64,000 nucleotides of DNA, taken from NCBI RefSeq assembly GCF_012952295.1, contig NZ_JABBCH010000002.1:62001-126000 (forward strand), given 5' to 3'. Source of the stretch: Crystallibacter degradans. Lineage in GTDB: Bacteria > Actinomycetota > Actinomycetes > Actinomycetales > Micrococcaceae. The position numbers and the translations under genes were made by a program. Below are positions 9,779-18,310 of the stretch, one piece after another (positions within the stretch are counted from its first letter, which is position 1; the number at the start of each line of letters is the position of its first letter). The notes under the pieces are model-generated. The model saw only the letters and a list, made by a program, of their open reading frames with translations. It made no database searches and had not been told where the DNA came from.

Positions 9779-10846
9779 ATGGGGAGTCTATTTAAGCCGA
9801 CCATCCGCGATGTCGCGGAAAAGGCCGGCGTATCACTGGCGACAGTGTCATATGTGCTGTCCGGCCGCAGCGGCGGGTCAACACGGATCAGCGAACCCAC
9901 CAAAGAGCGTGTCCTCGAGGCGGCCAAGGAACTGGGCTATGTGGCCAACAGCGCGGCACGCGGTATGCGCCGCGGACGCACGGACACCATTGCCGTGGTC
10001 ATCGAGAACATGGAGTCGCCGTGGGACCGCGCGCTGGCGGAGACCGCCAACCGGATCCTGCCGGCCCACGGCTACCGGGTGGTGATCCTGCTGGGGCAGG
10101 AGGCCTGGCGGAACTTCATGCTCTCCGGCGGAGCCGACGGCGTCATCCTCGGTTTCAGCAACGAAACGGAAGATGAAACCCGGACCATCCTGGACCTCGC
10201 CAAACGCGGGGTGGCCCAGGTTGTGGTGTCCCAGTTCCTCGAGCCGCAGGGCTTCGATGTGCTCTCGGTGGACGCCGCCGGTGGGATCGCCGAGGCGGCC
10301 GAGTACCTGGGCGGCCGGCATAAACGGATCGGCGTGATCCACCGGGGAACTTCGGCCCCGGGTCCGCGCGGCACCAGGCTGGAACTGTTCCGTACCGCCC
10401 TGGAGCAGATCGGCGTGCAGCTCGACGACTCGCTGGTCCGTGCCTCGGGCGGGTCCTGGCGCACGGCCTTCCAAGGCGCGCTGGAACTGCTCTCGCTGCC
10501 GGATCCGCCCACCGCATTCTTCACCACGGCTGATCTTGAGGCACTGTGCGTCTCCGGCGCGGCCACCTGGAAGGGGCTGGAAATCCCGGACCAGCTGGAG
10601 GTCATCGGCGTGGAGAATTCGCAGCTGGGGAAGAACTCGGATCCCGCCCTGAGCACGGTGGGCCCGGATCCCTCCGAGCACCTGGCGGTGGATCTGCTGC
10701 TGGCCCGGCTGAAGGGCGAAGCCGGCGAACAAGGACGCAAGGTTCCGGTGCCGTGGAAGATGCGCTTCCGCGGGACCACGCAGCGCCAGGACGCCGAGTC
10801 GGGCAACGGGGACAACGGAGTTGTGAGCACCACGGCCGCCACCTAG
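9779..10846 (+). CDS. LacI-family transcriptional regulator
   Basis: A 355-residue DNA-binding regulator. The N-terminal helix-turn-helix TIRDVAEKAGVSLATVSYVL is a textbook LacI head, followed by the hinge region and a periplasmic-binding-protein-like sensor domain (about residues 70-340). I chose ATG 9779 because GGGGGAGAAGG sits upstream; an ATG at 9722 would add 19 residues and lacks a ribosome site. It follows phosphoketolase by 102 bp and precedes sugar-kinase and glycerate genes, so it may control local carbon metabolism. That role is inferred only from position, and the effector is unknown. Confidence 0.9.
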   Translation: MGSLFKPTIRDVAEKAGVSLATVSYVLSGRSGGSTRISEPTKERVLEAAKELGYVANSAARGMRRGRTDTIAVVIENMESPWDRALAETANRILPAHGYRVVILLGQEAWRNFMLSGGADGVILGFSNETEDETRTILDLAKRGVAQVVVSQFLEPQGFDVLSVDAAGGIAEAAEYLGGRHKRIGVIHRGTSAPGPRGTRLELFRTALEQIGVQLDDSLVRASGGSWRTAFQGALELLSLPDPPTAFFTTADLEALCVSGAATWKGLEIPDQLEVIGVENSQLGKNSDPALSTVGPDPSEHLAVDLLLARLKGEAGEQGRKVPVPWKMRFRGTTQRQDAESGNGDNGVVSTTAAT

Positions 10847-10849
10847 AGT
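10821..10849 (+). promoter_or_regulatory. Promoter for alpha/beta hydrolase (leaderless type)
   Basis: TTGTGA (10821-10826), a 17-bp spacer and TAGAGT (10844-10849) resemble a sigma-70 promoter. The -10 ends 7 bp before ATG 10857, so transcription would start at or next to the start codon. The promoter overlaps the 3' end of the LacI-type gene. Confidence 0.55.
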
Positions 10850-10856
10850 CCTGCCT

Positions 10857-11618
10857 ATGGACTGCACCAGCTACAGCTACGGACCGGATCCCAGCCAGTA
10901 CGGCCAGCTGTACCTGCCCGCGCAACGCACACATGACGCCGTCGTGGTTATTATCCACGGGGGCTATTGGCGCTCCCGCTACGCTCTGGACCTGGGCGAG
11001 CCCGCGGCCCGCGACCTGGCCTCGCGCGGCTACGTGTGCTGGAACCTGGAATACCGCCGCGCCGGCAACGGCGGCGGCTGGCCCGAAACGTTCGACGACG
11101 TGGCGGCCGGCATAGATCTGCTCGCCGAGCTGGGCGGCAGGCTGGCGTTCCCGGTGGAGAACGTGGTGGCGCTGGGACACTCGGCCGGCGGACACCTGGC
11201 TGCGTGGGCCGGCGGCCGTGCGTCGCTGCCCGCCGGGGTGCCTGGATCGGATCCGGCGGTTGGAATCTCCGCGGTGCTGAGCCAGGCCGGTGTGCTGGAC
11301 CTGCGGCGGGCCTGGGAACTGGGTCTGAGCGATCAGGCGGTGGAAAACTTCTTGGGCTGCGGCCCGGACGATGAGCCGCAGCGGTTCCGCTGGGCCGACC
11401 CTCTCCAGCAGGTCCCGCTGGCCGTCCCGGTCTATGCGTTCCACTCGGAGGCCGACGACGCGGTGCCGGTGGAGCTGTCCGAAAACTATGTGGCCGCGGC
11501 CCAAGCAGCAGGCAGCCGCGCGGAACTGGTCAGGGTGCCCGGGGACCATTTCGACATCATCGACCCGGCTTCGGCGGCCTTCGAGAAGATCCGCACCGTG
11601 CTTCAGACATTGGCATAA
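10857..11618 (+). CDS. Alpha/beta hydrolase (esterase / kynurenine formamidase-like)
   Basis: A 253-residue alpha/beta hydrolase. The oxyanion-hole motif HGGYW is near residue 33, the nucleophile Ser109 is in GHSAGG, the acid is in the FHSEADD segment and His is in PGDHFDII near the C-terminus. The HGGxW plus GHSAGG combination is found in kynurenine-formamidase-like and carboxylesterase-like enzymes; no tryptophan-catabolic genes are nearby, so the physiological substrate is open. No Shine-Dalgarno sequence precedes the ATG; see the promoter at 10821-10849. Confidence 0.85.
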   Translation: MDCTSYSYGPDPSQYGQLYLPAQRTHDAVVVIIHGGYWRSRYALDLGEPAARDLASRGYVCWNLEYRRAGNGGGWPETFDDVAAGIDLLAELGGRLAFPVENVVALGHSAGGHLAAWAGGRASLPAGVPGSDPAVGISAVLSQAGVLDLRRAWELGLSDQAVENFLGCGPDDEPQRFRWADPLQQVPLAVPVYAFHSEADDAVPVELSENYVAAAQAAGSRAELVRVPGDHFDIIDPASAAFEKIRTVLQTLA

Positions 11619-11676
11619 TGCCCTACCTCTACCCCTACCCCTGCCGCGGACTGGCGCGCTCTGCTACGTTGACACT

Positions 11677-12594
11677 GTGCTGACAGTTATCGGTGAGGCC
11701 CTGGTCGACGTCGTCTCGAGCGATACCTCTGCCGAGCGTGTCCACGTAGGCGGCAGCCCGCTGAACGTCGCGGTTGGGCTGGCTCGGCTGGGCCAACCGG
11801 TACAGTTCGTCGGGCGGTACGGCCGTGATGACCATGGCGCCCGGATCCTCCACCACCTGCGCGCCAACTCGGTGCTCACGCCGCTGGCTGCCGACGGCGA
11901 GCCGACCAGCGTTGCCAGGGCAGCCCTGGACCGGACCGGCGCCGCGCACTACACGTTCGACCTGCTGTGGGAACTGCCGCCGCTGGAGACGGCCCTGCCG
12001 AGGCTGCTCGAGGAGACGCTCTGGCTGCACACCGGTTCGATTGCCGCCATGCTCGAGCCCGGGGCGCATACGGTGCTGGCCACGGTCCAGCGGGCGCATC
12101 CGCGGGCCCTGATCAGCTATGACCCGAACTGCCGGCCCACCCTGATCACGGACCGGGACTTCGCCCGCCGGCAGGCCGAGAAGTTCGTGGCGCTAGCCGA
12201 TCTGGTCAAGGCCTCCGAGGAAGACCTCCGGTGGCTCTACCCGGACAGCCCGGTGGAGGAATCGGCGCGTGAGTGGCTGTCCCGCGGACCGGGCATTGTC
12301 GTGGTGACCAAGGGAGCCCGGGGGCCGTGGGCCGTGGTGCGCGACGGCGCGGCCGAAGCCCCGGTACCTGAGGTCGACGTGGTGGATTCGGTCGGCGCGG
12401 GGGACTCCTTTATGGCCGCGCTTCTGGTGGCACTCATGGAGCGCGGGCTGGCAGGTTCCCGGAGCCGCGAGCATTTACAGAACCTGTCCGCCGATGCCCT
12501 GCGGGAAATCCTCGACTTCGCGGCCAGCGCCGCCGCCGTCACCGTTTCCCGCGCCGGTGCCAATCCTCCCACCCGGAACGAACTAGCCCGCTGA
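11677..12594 (+). CDS. PfkB-family carbohydrate kinase
   Basis: A 305-residue ribokinase-fold kinase that phosphorylates a sugar or nucleoside from ATP. PfkB signature 1 appears as GGSPLNVAVGLARLG near residue 28, and signature 2 with the catalytic base Asp243 as SVGAGDSF. A fructokinase- or ribokinase-like role is likely but not decided. The start is GTG 11677, beginning VLTVIGEALVD, where family similarity starts; the frame is open much further upstream. TACGTT ends 6 bp before the GTG and no ribosome site is present, suggesting a leaderless transcript. Confidence 0.88.
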   Translation: MLTVIGEALVDVVSSDTSAERVHVGGSPLNVAVGLARLGQPVQFVGRYGRDDHGARILHHLRANSVLTPLAADGEPTSVARAALDRTGAAHYTFDLLWELPPLETALPRLLEETLWLHTGSIAAMLEPGAHTVLATVQRAHPRALISYDPNCRPTLITDRDFARRQAEKFVALADLVKASEEDLRWLYPDSPVEESAREWLSRGPGIVVVTKGARGPWAVVRDGAAEAPVPEVDVVDSVGAGDSFMAALLVALMERGLAGSRSREHLQNLSADALREILDFAASAAAVTVSRAGANPPTRNELAR

Positions 12595-12623
12595 AACACC
12601 GGGTGACGCATAGACTGGGCTGT

Positions 12624-13427
12624 ATGCGCTTGATTGCCAGTGATCTGGACGGGACCATCATTGGCCGGGACGGGAAAATCAGCGCCCGCACAGTCCGGGC
12701 GTTCAAGGACGCGGCTTCTGCCGGCGTCGAAATTGTCTTTGTCACCGGCCGTCCGCCGCGCTGGCTGGATCCGCTGCGCGAGCAGATCGGCCACGAAGGC
12801 ACCGTGATTTGTTCCAACGGCGCGGTGGTTTACGACCTGGTCCGCAGCGAGGTCATCTCGGCCAAGACGCTGCCGCACACCAACATCTTCCAGACCCGCG
12901 AGATCATTCTGCGGCTGCATCCGCGCGCGACCTTCGCCGCCGAAACCACCTTCGGCTTCCAGCTGGAGCCGGGCTTCGTGGAGCAGGGGTCCGTGGAGCT
13001 GCTGGACGGAATCGAGCCGATGCTGCTGGAGCAATCCCTGACGGAAGGGGACGCGGTGGTGAAGTTCCTGGCCCGCGGCCGGGACCTGGATCCGGATGCG
13101 TTCCTGGCCGAGGTGCAGGACGCGGTGTCCCACCTCGTAGCAGTCACCCATTCGGCGCCTACCGTTGCTCTGCTGGAGATGGCGCAGCCGGGCATCAACA
13201 AGGCCGTGACCCTGGCGAGCTACGCCTCTTCGCTGAACATCGACCCGCGGGACGTGGTTGCCTTCGGCGACATGCCCAATGACATCGAGATGCTCGAGTG
13301 GGCCGGCCACGGGTACGCCATGGCATCGGGCCACCCCGAGGCGATCGGCGCCGCGCGCTACCAGGCACCGGCTTTCGCCGACGACGGCGTGGCCCAGATT
13401 CTCGAAGCCCGGCTCGCCGAGCTGTAG
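12624..13427 (+). CDS. Cof-type HAD-superfamily phosphatase
   Basis: A 267-residue haloacid-dehalogenase hydrolase of the Cof (type IIB cap) group. Motif I is ASDLDGT with nucleophile Asp7 and acid Asp9, motif II is VFVTGRPP, and motif IV is FGDMPNDIEML. Such enzymes dephosphorylate sugar phosphates or flavin and pyridoxal phosphates; specificity is not readable. The start is ATG 12624; TAGACT ends 7 bp upstream and there is no ribosome site. A paralogue lies at 35242-36120. Confidence 0.88.
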   Translation: MRLIASDLDGTIIGRDGKISARTVRAFKDAASAGVEIVFVTGRPPRWLDPLREQIGHEGTVICSNGAVVYDLVRSEVISAKTLPHTNIFQTREIILRLHPRATFAAETTFGFQLEPGFVEQGSVELLDGIEPMLLEQSLTEGDAVVKFLARGRDLDPDAFLAEVQDAVSHLVAVTHSAPTVALLEMAQPGINKAVTLASYASSLNIDPRDVVAFGDMPNDIEMLEWAGHGYAMASGHPEAIGAARYQAPAFADDGVAQILEARLAEL

Positions 13428-13440
13428 GCGGAGCCGGAAG

Positions 13441-14253
13441 GTGAGCAGGGATTTCCCGTATCTGCACAATCCGTTCGGGGCCGCGGCCGGCGCCGAACCC
13501 TGGCCGGTAGCCTTCGCGCACCGCGGCTTCTCGCCGGCCGGGCATGAGAATTCGATGGCCGCCTTCCGTGCCGCCATCGAGCTGGGTTACGGGTATGTCG
13601 AAACCGACGTGCGTACCACCGCCGACGGCGAACTGATGGTTTTCCACGACGAAACCCTGGACCGCATCACGGATGGCTCGGGGCCGATCGCGGAGCACAC
13701 CCTCGCCCAGCTGCGGCAGGTCCGGATCGGCGGCGTCGAGCCGATCCCCACCATGGAGGAACTCTTGCGGGAGTGGCCGGACCTGAAGATCAACGTGGAC
13801 GTGAAGGACCGGGCCGGCGGCCCTCTGCTGGCCCGGCTGATCGAGCAGTACAAGGCCCACGACCGCATCCTCGTCACGTCCTTCTCGGACCGGCGGCGGC
13901 TCGGGGTCTTCCGCGGCCTGACTTTGCCCGCGGCCAGTTCCGGCGGCGTCGTAGCACTGAGCGCATTGGTGGGTTTGGGCCGGGTGGGGCTGACCAGGGC
14001 CGTAGGCCGCGCGGCGCGCATGCACGCGGTGCAGGTGCCGGTGGCCTACGGGCGGTTCCGCGTGGTCACCCCCGCCTTCGTGCAGCGCTGCCATGCGGCC
14101 GGGTTGCACGTGCATGTCTGGACCATCAATGAGCGTGATGAGATGAACCGGCTGCTGGATCTGGGCGTGGACGGAATCATGACGGACCGGGCCGAGGTAC
14201 TGGCACAGGTGATGGACGAACGCGGTTTCTGGCCGCAGAGGGAGCAGGCATGA
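13441..14253 (+). CDS. Glycerophosphodiester phosphodiesterase
   Basis: A 270-residue GDPD TIM-barrel enzyme that cleaves glycerophosphodiesters to glycerol-3-phosphate and an alcohol. Visible motifs are FAHRGFSPAGHENS with His27, YVETDVRTTADG, and FHDETLDRITDGSG with the second catalytic His. There is no signal peptide, so it acts in the cytoplasm. The start is GTG 13441, preceded by GGAG. It follows the Cof phosphatase by 13 bp and overlaps the glycerate kinase start by 4 bp (ATGA), so the genes are translationally coupled. Confidence 0.92.
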   Translation: MSRDFPYLHNPFGAAAGAEPWPVAFAHRGFSPAGHENSMAAFRAAIELGYGYVETDVRTTADGELMVFHDETLDRITDGSGPIAEHTLAQLRQVRIGGVEPIPTMEELLREWPDLKINVDVKDRAGGPLLARLIEQYKAHDRILVTSFSDRRRLGVFRGLTLPAASSGGVVALSALVGLGRVGLTRAVGRAARMHAVQVPVAYGRFRVVTPAFVQRCHAAGLHVHVWTINERDEMNRLLDLGVDGIMTDRAEVLAQVMDERGFWPQREQA

Positions 14254-15371
14254 AGGTTTTGGTGGCACCGGATAAGTTCAAGGGCACGCTGTCCGCGGCG
14301 GAGGCAGCCCAGGCGATGGCGGAGGGCGTCCTGCGCGTCTACCCGGACGCCGAGGTGCGGACCCTGCCGGTGGCAGATGGCGGCGAGGGGACGTTGGAAG
14401 CAGCACTGGCCGCCGGCGCCGAGGAGCACACCAGCCGGGTACGCGGGCCGCTGGACCGCGAGGTGACCGCCTCCTGGGCCATGCTGGACCGCGGCGGCAT
14501 CAAAACAGCAGTGATCGAGACCGCCCGGGCCTCCGGGCTGCTGCTCACCGAGCCCTCCGTGCAGACCGCGCTGGCGGCGCATTCCTACGGCAGCGGGCAG
14601 CTGATCGCCGCGGCCCTCGACGCGGGCGCCCAGGAAATTGTGCTCGGGATCGGCGGTTCCGCGATGACCGACGGCGGCTCCGGTGCCTTGTGCGCGCTGG
14701 GCCTGAAGATTTACGACGACGGCGGGGCGCAGGTTCCGCTCGGCGGCGCCGGCCTGGCCACGGCACACCGGATCGATGCCTCCGGCCTGGACGCGCGGCT
14801 GGCCTCGGTGACTGTGCGGATTGCGGCGGATGTGGACAACCCGTTGCACGGCCCGGAAGGCGCCGCGCATGTCTTCGGCCGGCAGAAGGGTGCGGACGCC
14901 ACGGGCCGGCAGCTCCTGGATGAAGGACTGCAGCGGTGGGCAGAACTGCTGCGGACCGAGACCGGGGCCGAGATCAACGTTCCCGGAGCCGGTGCCGCGG
15001 GCGGTTTCCCGGCAGGCTTCCTCGGCCTGACCACGGCACGGCTGGAGCGCGGCTTCGACTTGGTGGCGGAACTGACCGGTCTCGATGCTGCCCTGGAGGG
15101 CGCGGACCTGGTGATCACCGGCGAGGGGTCCATGGACGAGCAGTCGGAATATGGCAAGGCGCCCATGGGTATCGCCGATCGTGCGCATCAGAGGGGAATT
15201 CCCGTCGTCGTTGTTGCCGGGAAAATCACCTTGACGTCGGAGCAGCTGGCCGCGCACGGTGTGGAGGCGGCGGTCAGCCTGCTGGACCTTGCCCGCACGC
15301 CGGAAGAAGCGTTCGCCCAGGCGGCCAAATACGTCACCTGGGGAACGCAGCAGGCCCTCGAGGGAGCGTAA
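14250..15371 (+). CDS. Glycerate kinase (GlxK/GarK type)
   Basis: A 373-residue glycerate kinase of the bacterial type I family, which phosphorylates D-glycerate with ATP. Diagnostic segments are VLVAPDKFKGTLSA at the N-terminus, LPVADGGEGT near residue 45, and LGIGGSAMTDGG near residue 135. It is 4-bp overlapped with the GDPD gene upstream, which releases glycerol-3-phosphate; together with the PfkB kinase and Cof phosphatase it points to C3/sugar-phosphate scavenging. That link is inferred from neighbourhood. Confidence 0.93.
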   Translation: MKVLVAPDKFKGTLSAAEAAQAMAEGVLRVYPDAEVRTLPVADGGEGTLEAALAAGAEEHTSRVRGPLDREVTASWAMLDRGGIKTAVIETARASGLLLTEPSVQTALAAHSYGSGQLIAAALDAGAQEIVLGIGGSAMTDGGSGALCALGLKIYDDGGAQVPLGGAGLATAHRIDASGLDARLASVTVRIAADVDNPLHGPEGAAHVFGRQKGADATGRQLLDEGLQRWAELLRTETGAEINVPGAGAAGGFPAGFLGLTTARLERGFDLVAELTGLDAALEGADLVITGEGSMDEQSEYGKAPMGIADRAHQRGIPVVVVAGKITLTSEQLAAHGVEAAVSLLDLARTPEEAFAQAAKYVTWGTQQALEGA

Positions 15372-15382
15372 GCGACAGGCCG

Positions 15383-15634
15383 TTAGTCCTCGGGGACGGG
15401 TTCCGGCGGGAGGAAACCGTCCTGGCCCGGATCGTCCTCACGCTCCGGATCCTGCCGTGCCTCATACTCGCCGTCCGGGCTCAGCCCCGGAACCCGCTGG
15501 CCGGCGTTGGTCAGTCCGGAGGTGAAGGTGTCGCCGTCGAACTCGGCAGCGGATTCCCGTTCGGGCACTGCAGCGTTGATGTCCTGACGGAGATGCTCGT
15601 CCTCGGGGAGGTTCTCTTCTGGTATTTGGGTCAT
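15383..15634 (-). CDS. Small acidic hypothetical protein
   Basis: An 83-residue, strongly acidic, proline-rich protein (starts MTQIPEENLPEDEHLRQD, ends PPEPVPED) with no membrane segment, Cys or enzyme motif. It is probably disordered. The frame is open upstream, but composition and the ATG at 15634 make that start most likely; no good ribosome site is visible. It is convergent with glycerate kinase (12 bp apart) and divergent from the hydrolase at 15758. A similarly acidic small protein lies at 32329-32658. Confidence 0.6.
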   Translation of the reverse strand: MTQIPEENLPEDEHLRQDINAAVPERESAAEFDGDTFTSGLTNAGQRVPGLSPDGEYEARQDPEREDDPGQDGFLPPEPVPED

Positions 15635-15757
15635 GAATCCAGCCAACCACCGCCGCCGGAAGGGCACAATGGCTTTCGCGTTCCCCGCCTGTGCTGCGGG
15701 CCAAAAATTTACTGGCGGGTCAGTGCGTGGTGTCCGCAGCTTTGGCATGCTGGGGAC

Positions 15758-16411
15758 ATGGACCAACAGATCACCGTGCTGCCCGGGGGACCGGGGCTGG
15801 ATGCTGATCTGCACCTGGCGCCCGGGGCCCGGGGGATAGTGGTTTTCGTCCACGGCAGCGGCAGCAGCCGCCGCAGCGCGCGCAATATCCTGGTGGCCAG
15901 GGAGCTGCAGCAGGCTGGACTGGGCACGCTCCTCTTCGACCTGCTGACCTCGCAGGAGGAGCGGCGTGATGCCGTCGACGCGTCCCTGCGCTTCGACATC
16001 GGGTTCCTGACGGACCGGCTGACCGCGGTCGTGGATGAGGTAGTAGCCCGTCCCCAACTGGCAGGCCTGCCCGTGGGGTTGTTCGGTGCCAGCACAGGCG
16101 CTGCAGCTGCGCTCGGCACGGCGGCGGCGCGCCCCGGCGTCGTGCTTTCGGTGGTGTCCCGGGGCGGACGGCCGGATCTGGCCGCTTCAGCGCTGTCCGG
16201 GGTGCGTGCCCCGACGCTGCTGCTGGTCGGCTCGCTCGATACGAAGGTCATTGCCTTCAACGAACAGGCAGCCGCGCAGTTGCCGGCGGAGCACCAGTTG
16301 TCCATCATCCCGGGCGCCACGCACCTCTTCTCCGAACCCGGGACGCTGGAGGAAGCCGCGCGCCAGGCCGCCGCCTGGTTCAGCCGGACCCTGCCGCCGG
16401 CCCCGGGCTAA
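15758..16411 (+). CDS. Alpha/beta hydrolase (dienelactone hydrolase-like)
   Basis: A 217-residue compact alpha/beta hydrolase. The oxyanion motif VVFVHGSGSSRRS is near residue 30, the nucleophile elbow is GASTGAAAAL, the acid lies in GSLDTKV and the His in PGATHLF. It resembles the small dienelactone-hydrolase-like proteins often linked to stress genes; the substrate is unknown. The start ATG 15758 is preceded by CATGCT at 15746-15751 and no ribosome site, consistent with a leaderless mRNA. Confidence 0.82.
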   Translation: MDQQITVLPGGPGLDADLHLAPGARGIVVFVHGSGSSRRSARNILVARELQQAGLGTLLFDLLTSQEERRDAVDASLRFDIGFLTDRLTAVVDEVVARPQLAGLPVGLFGASTGAAAALGTAAARPGVVLSVVSRGGRPDLAASALSGVRAPTLLLVGSLDTKVIAFNEQAAAQLPAEHQLSIIPGATHLFSEPGTLEEAARQAAAWFSRTLPPAPG

Positions 16412-16432
16412 GCCCTATGGAAAGCCCGGGGC
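16400..16432. terminator. Hairpin between convergent hydrolase and dodecin genes
   Basis: GCCCCGGGCT (16400-16409) and AGCCCGGGGC (16423-16432) pair perfectly over 10 bp around a 13-nt loop and overlap the hydrolase stop codon. No T-run follows, so efficiency is uncertain. Confidence 0.5.
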
Positions 16433-16449
16433 TGTCGGCGGACGTGGTC

Positions 16450-16659
16450 TCAGCCTTCGTGCCGGAAGCCCAGTTTGATGGTGACCTGCCAGTCCGCAAT
16501 GGCGCCGTCCTTCAAATGGCCGCGTGTTTCCTTGACCTCGAACCAGTCCAGATTGCGCAGCGTTTTGGACGCCTCCGCGACGGCATTGGCGACTGCTTTT
16601 TCCATGCTGTCCGGGGACGTGCCGACGATTTCGGTGACGTTGTAGACGTGGTTGGCCAT
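16450..16659 (-). CDS. Dodecin, flavin-storage protein
   Basis: A 69-residue dodecin, starting MANHVYNVTEIVGTSPDSME. Dodecins assemble into hollow dodecamers that bind and sequester flavins. The flavin-stacking Trp39 (in LDWFEVKETRG) and the Gln58 that contacts the ring (in ADWQVTIKLGF) are present. AAGGAGGAAGC precedes the start, which rules out the longer open frame. It stands alone between convergent and codirectional neighbours; no riboflavin gene is adjacent. Confidence 0.93.
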   Translation of the reverse strand: MANHVYNVTEIVGTSPDSMEKAVANAVAEASKTLRNLDWFEVKETRGHLKDGAIADWQVTIKLGFRHEG

Positions 16660-16758
16660 GCTTCCTCCTTGAAGATGGCCCCAGGACCGGACCCTGAGGC
16701 GCGATGTCTGCAACGCTAGTCGCCTAGCCCGAATCGGTCTAGGGCTCCGGCCGCACGG

Positions 16759-18087
16759 TCAGCCGAGCTTGGACGGTTTTACCCCGGAATCTTCGGCCGA
16801 ATCCAGCGGTTCCGTGCCCCGCCACCGGGCGATCGCGCGCATGCCGTGGAAGATCAGCAACGCGGCGCCCGTGCCCAGGGCGATGCCCTCGAAGGTCAGT
16901 GCGCCGACGCTCCAGGTGAAATTGGCGATGCCGACCACTAGCGAGACCCCGGCGACGGAGAGGTTGATGGGGTTGGCGAAGTTCACGCGGTTCTGCACCC
17001 AGATGCGCACGCCCAGAATGCCGATCATGCCGTAGAGCACGACGCCGGCCCCGCCCAGCACTCCCGGCGGCACGGTTGCGATGGCCGCGCCGAATTTGGG
17101 GAGCAGGCTCAGCAGCACAGCGATGATTCCGGCCACCCAATAGGCAGCAGTGGAGTAGACCTTCGAGGCAGCCATGACACCGATGTTTTCCGCGTAGGTG
17201 GTGGTTCCGGACCCGCCGCCGGAACCAGCCAGGACAGTGGCCAAACCGTCGGCCATCAGCGCACGTCCGGTGTAGGGGTCCAGATCATCTCCGGTCATCG
17301 CCGCTACAGACTTCACATGCCCGATGTTCTCGGCGACCAGCACCAGCACGACGGGGATGAAGAGCCCGACGACGGAAAGGTGGAACTCGGGTGCATGGAA
17401 GTCCGGCAGGCCGAACCAGGCGGCATCGTTAATCGAGGAGAAGTCCACCTCGCCGCGGAAGATCGCCGTGACATAGCCCGCCAGGACGCCGATCAGGATG
17501 GACAGCCGTCCCAGCAAGCCGCGGAAGAGGACGGTGGTCAGCAGGATGGCGACGACGGTGACCAGCCCGGTGATGACGCCCTGCTCAAAGTTCAGCTTCG
17601 CGGTGGGCGCCAGATTGAGGCCAATGAGCGCCACGATGGAACCGGTGACTACCGGCGGCATGACCACGTGGATCCAGTGCGTGCCGGCCTTATGCACGAT
17701 CAGGCCGATGACGAACAGCACGGCGCCGGCCATGACGAGGCCGCCCAGCGCGCCGCCCATCCCGTGCTGGTTCATGGCGGCGGAGATCGGCGCGATGAAG
17801 GCGAAGCTTGAGCCGAGGTAGCTCGGAACGCGGCCGGCGGTGATGAGCAGGAACAGGATGGTGCCGACCCCGGAGAACAACAGGGTGGTCGACGGCGGAA
17901 AACCGGTCAGCAACGGAACCAGGAACGTCGCGCCGAACATCGCCACCACATGCTGGGCGCCGATGCCGATGGTCCGCGGCCAGCTCAAGCGTTCCTGCGG
18001 AGAAACTACTGACCTCGGGCCGATGTGCTTGCCATCGCCGTGCATCGTCCAGCCGAGGCCGAGTTTGGTGGAACCGAGCGTACCCAT
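16759..18087 (-). CDS. uraA: Uracil/xanthine permease (NCS2 family)
   Basis: A 442-residue integral membrane transporter of the nucleobase-cation symporter-2 family, with about 14 hydrophobic segments. The QHVVAMFGATFLVP motif in TM1 and the signature GSGGGSGTTTYAENIGVMA in the substrate loop identify it; these fit a proton-coupled uracil importer best, though xanthine or uric acid is possible. AGGAGACTCTCC precedes the ATG. It is divergent from a malonic-semialdehyde-reductase-like enzyme across 223 bp, which suggests a pyrimidine-related unit. Confidence 0.93.
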   Translation of the reverse strand: MGTLGSTKLGLGWTMHGDGKHIGPRSVVSPQERLSWPRTIGIGAQHVVAMFGATFLVPLLTGFPPSTTLLFSGVGTILFLLITAGRVPSYLGSSFAFIAPISAAMNQHGMGGALGGLVMAGAVLFVIGLIVHKAGTHWIHVVMPPVVTGSIVALIGLNLAPTAKLNFEQGVITGLVTVVAILLTTVLFRGLLGRLSILIGVLAGYVTAIFRGEVDFSSINDAAWFGLPDFHAPEFHLSVVGLFIPVVLVLVAENIGHVKSVAAMTGDDLDPYTGRALMADGLATVLAGSGGGSGTTTYAENIGVMAASKVYSTAAYWVAGIIAVLLSLLPKFGAAIATVPPGVLGGAGVVLYGMIGILGVRIWVQNRVNFANPINLSVAGVSLVVGIANFTWSVGALTFEGIALGTGAALLIFHGMRAIARWRGTEPLDSAEDSGVKPSKLG

Positions 18088-18279
18088 GGAGAGTCTCCTG
18101 CAGATAAGGGGATTTTCTGAGCAAACTTTACCGCCAGCCGCGATACCGGGCTTCCACGGCGCAGCTGCTCAAGCGGGTTTGCTGACGCCCGGCAGCAGTG
18201 TGGCGGAAATCGTGACACAGATCATGCCGGATGCCGGACGGTTCAGCGGCGAAAAGGCGTTGGCACCTTTGAATGCTGT

Positions 18280-18303
18280 ATTCCTACGAAAATTCCTACG
18301 AAA
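18280..18303 (+). repeat. Perfect 12-bp tandem duplication at the ribosome-binding region
   Basis: ATTCCTACGAAA occurs twice in tandem, at 18280-18291 and 18292-18303. The second copy runs into AAAGG, the probable Shine-Dalgarno sequence of the gene at 18311. The 223-bp divergent region (18088-18310) otherwise shows no recognised motif. Confidence 0.8.
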
Positions 18304-18310
18304 GGTCCCC

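Noticed and set aside
11619-11640. Short CTACC(C/T)-type repeats before the PfkB gene
   Set aside because: Only about 20 bp and imperfect; no sign of a functional repeat or a CRISPR unit.
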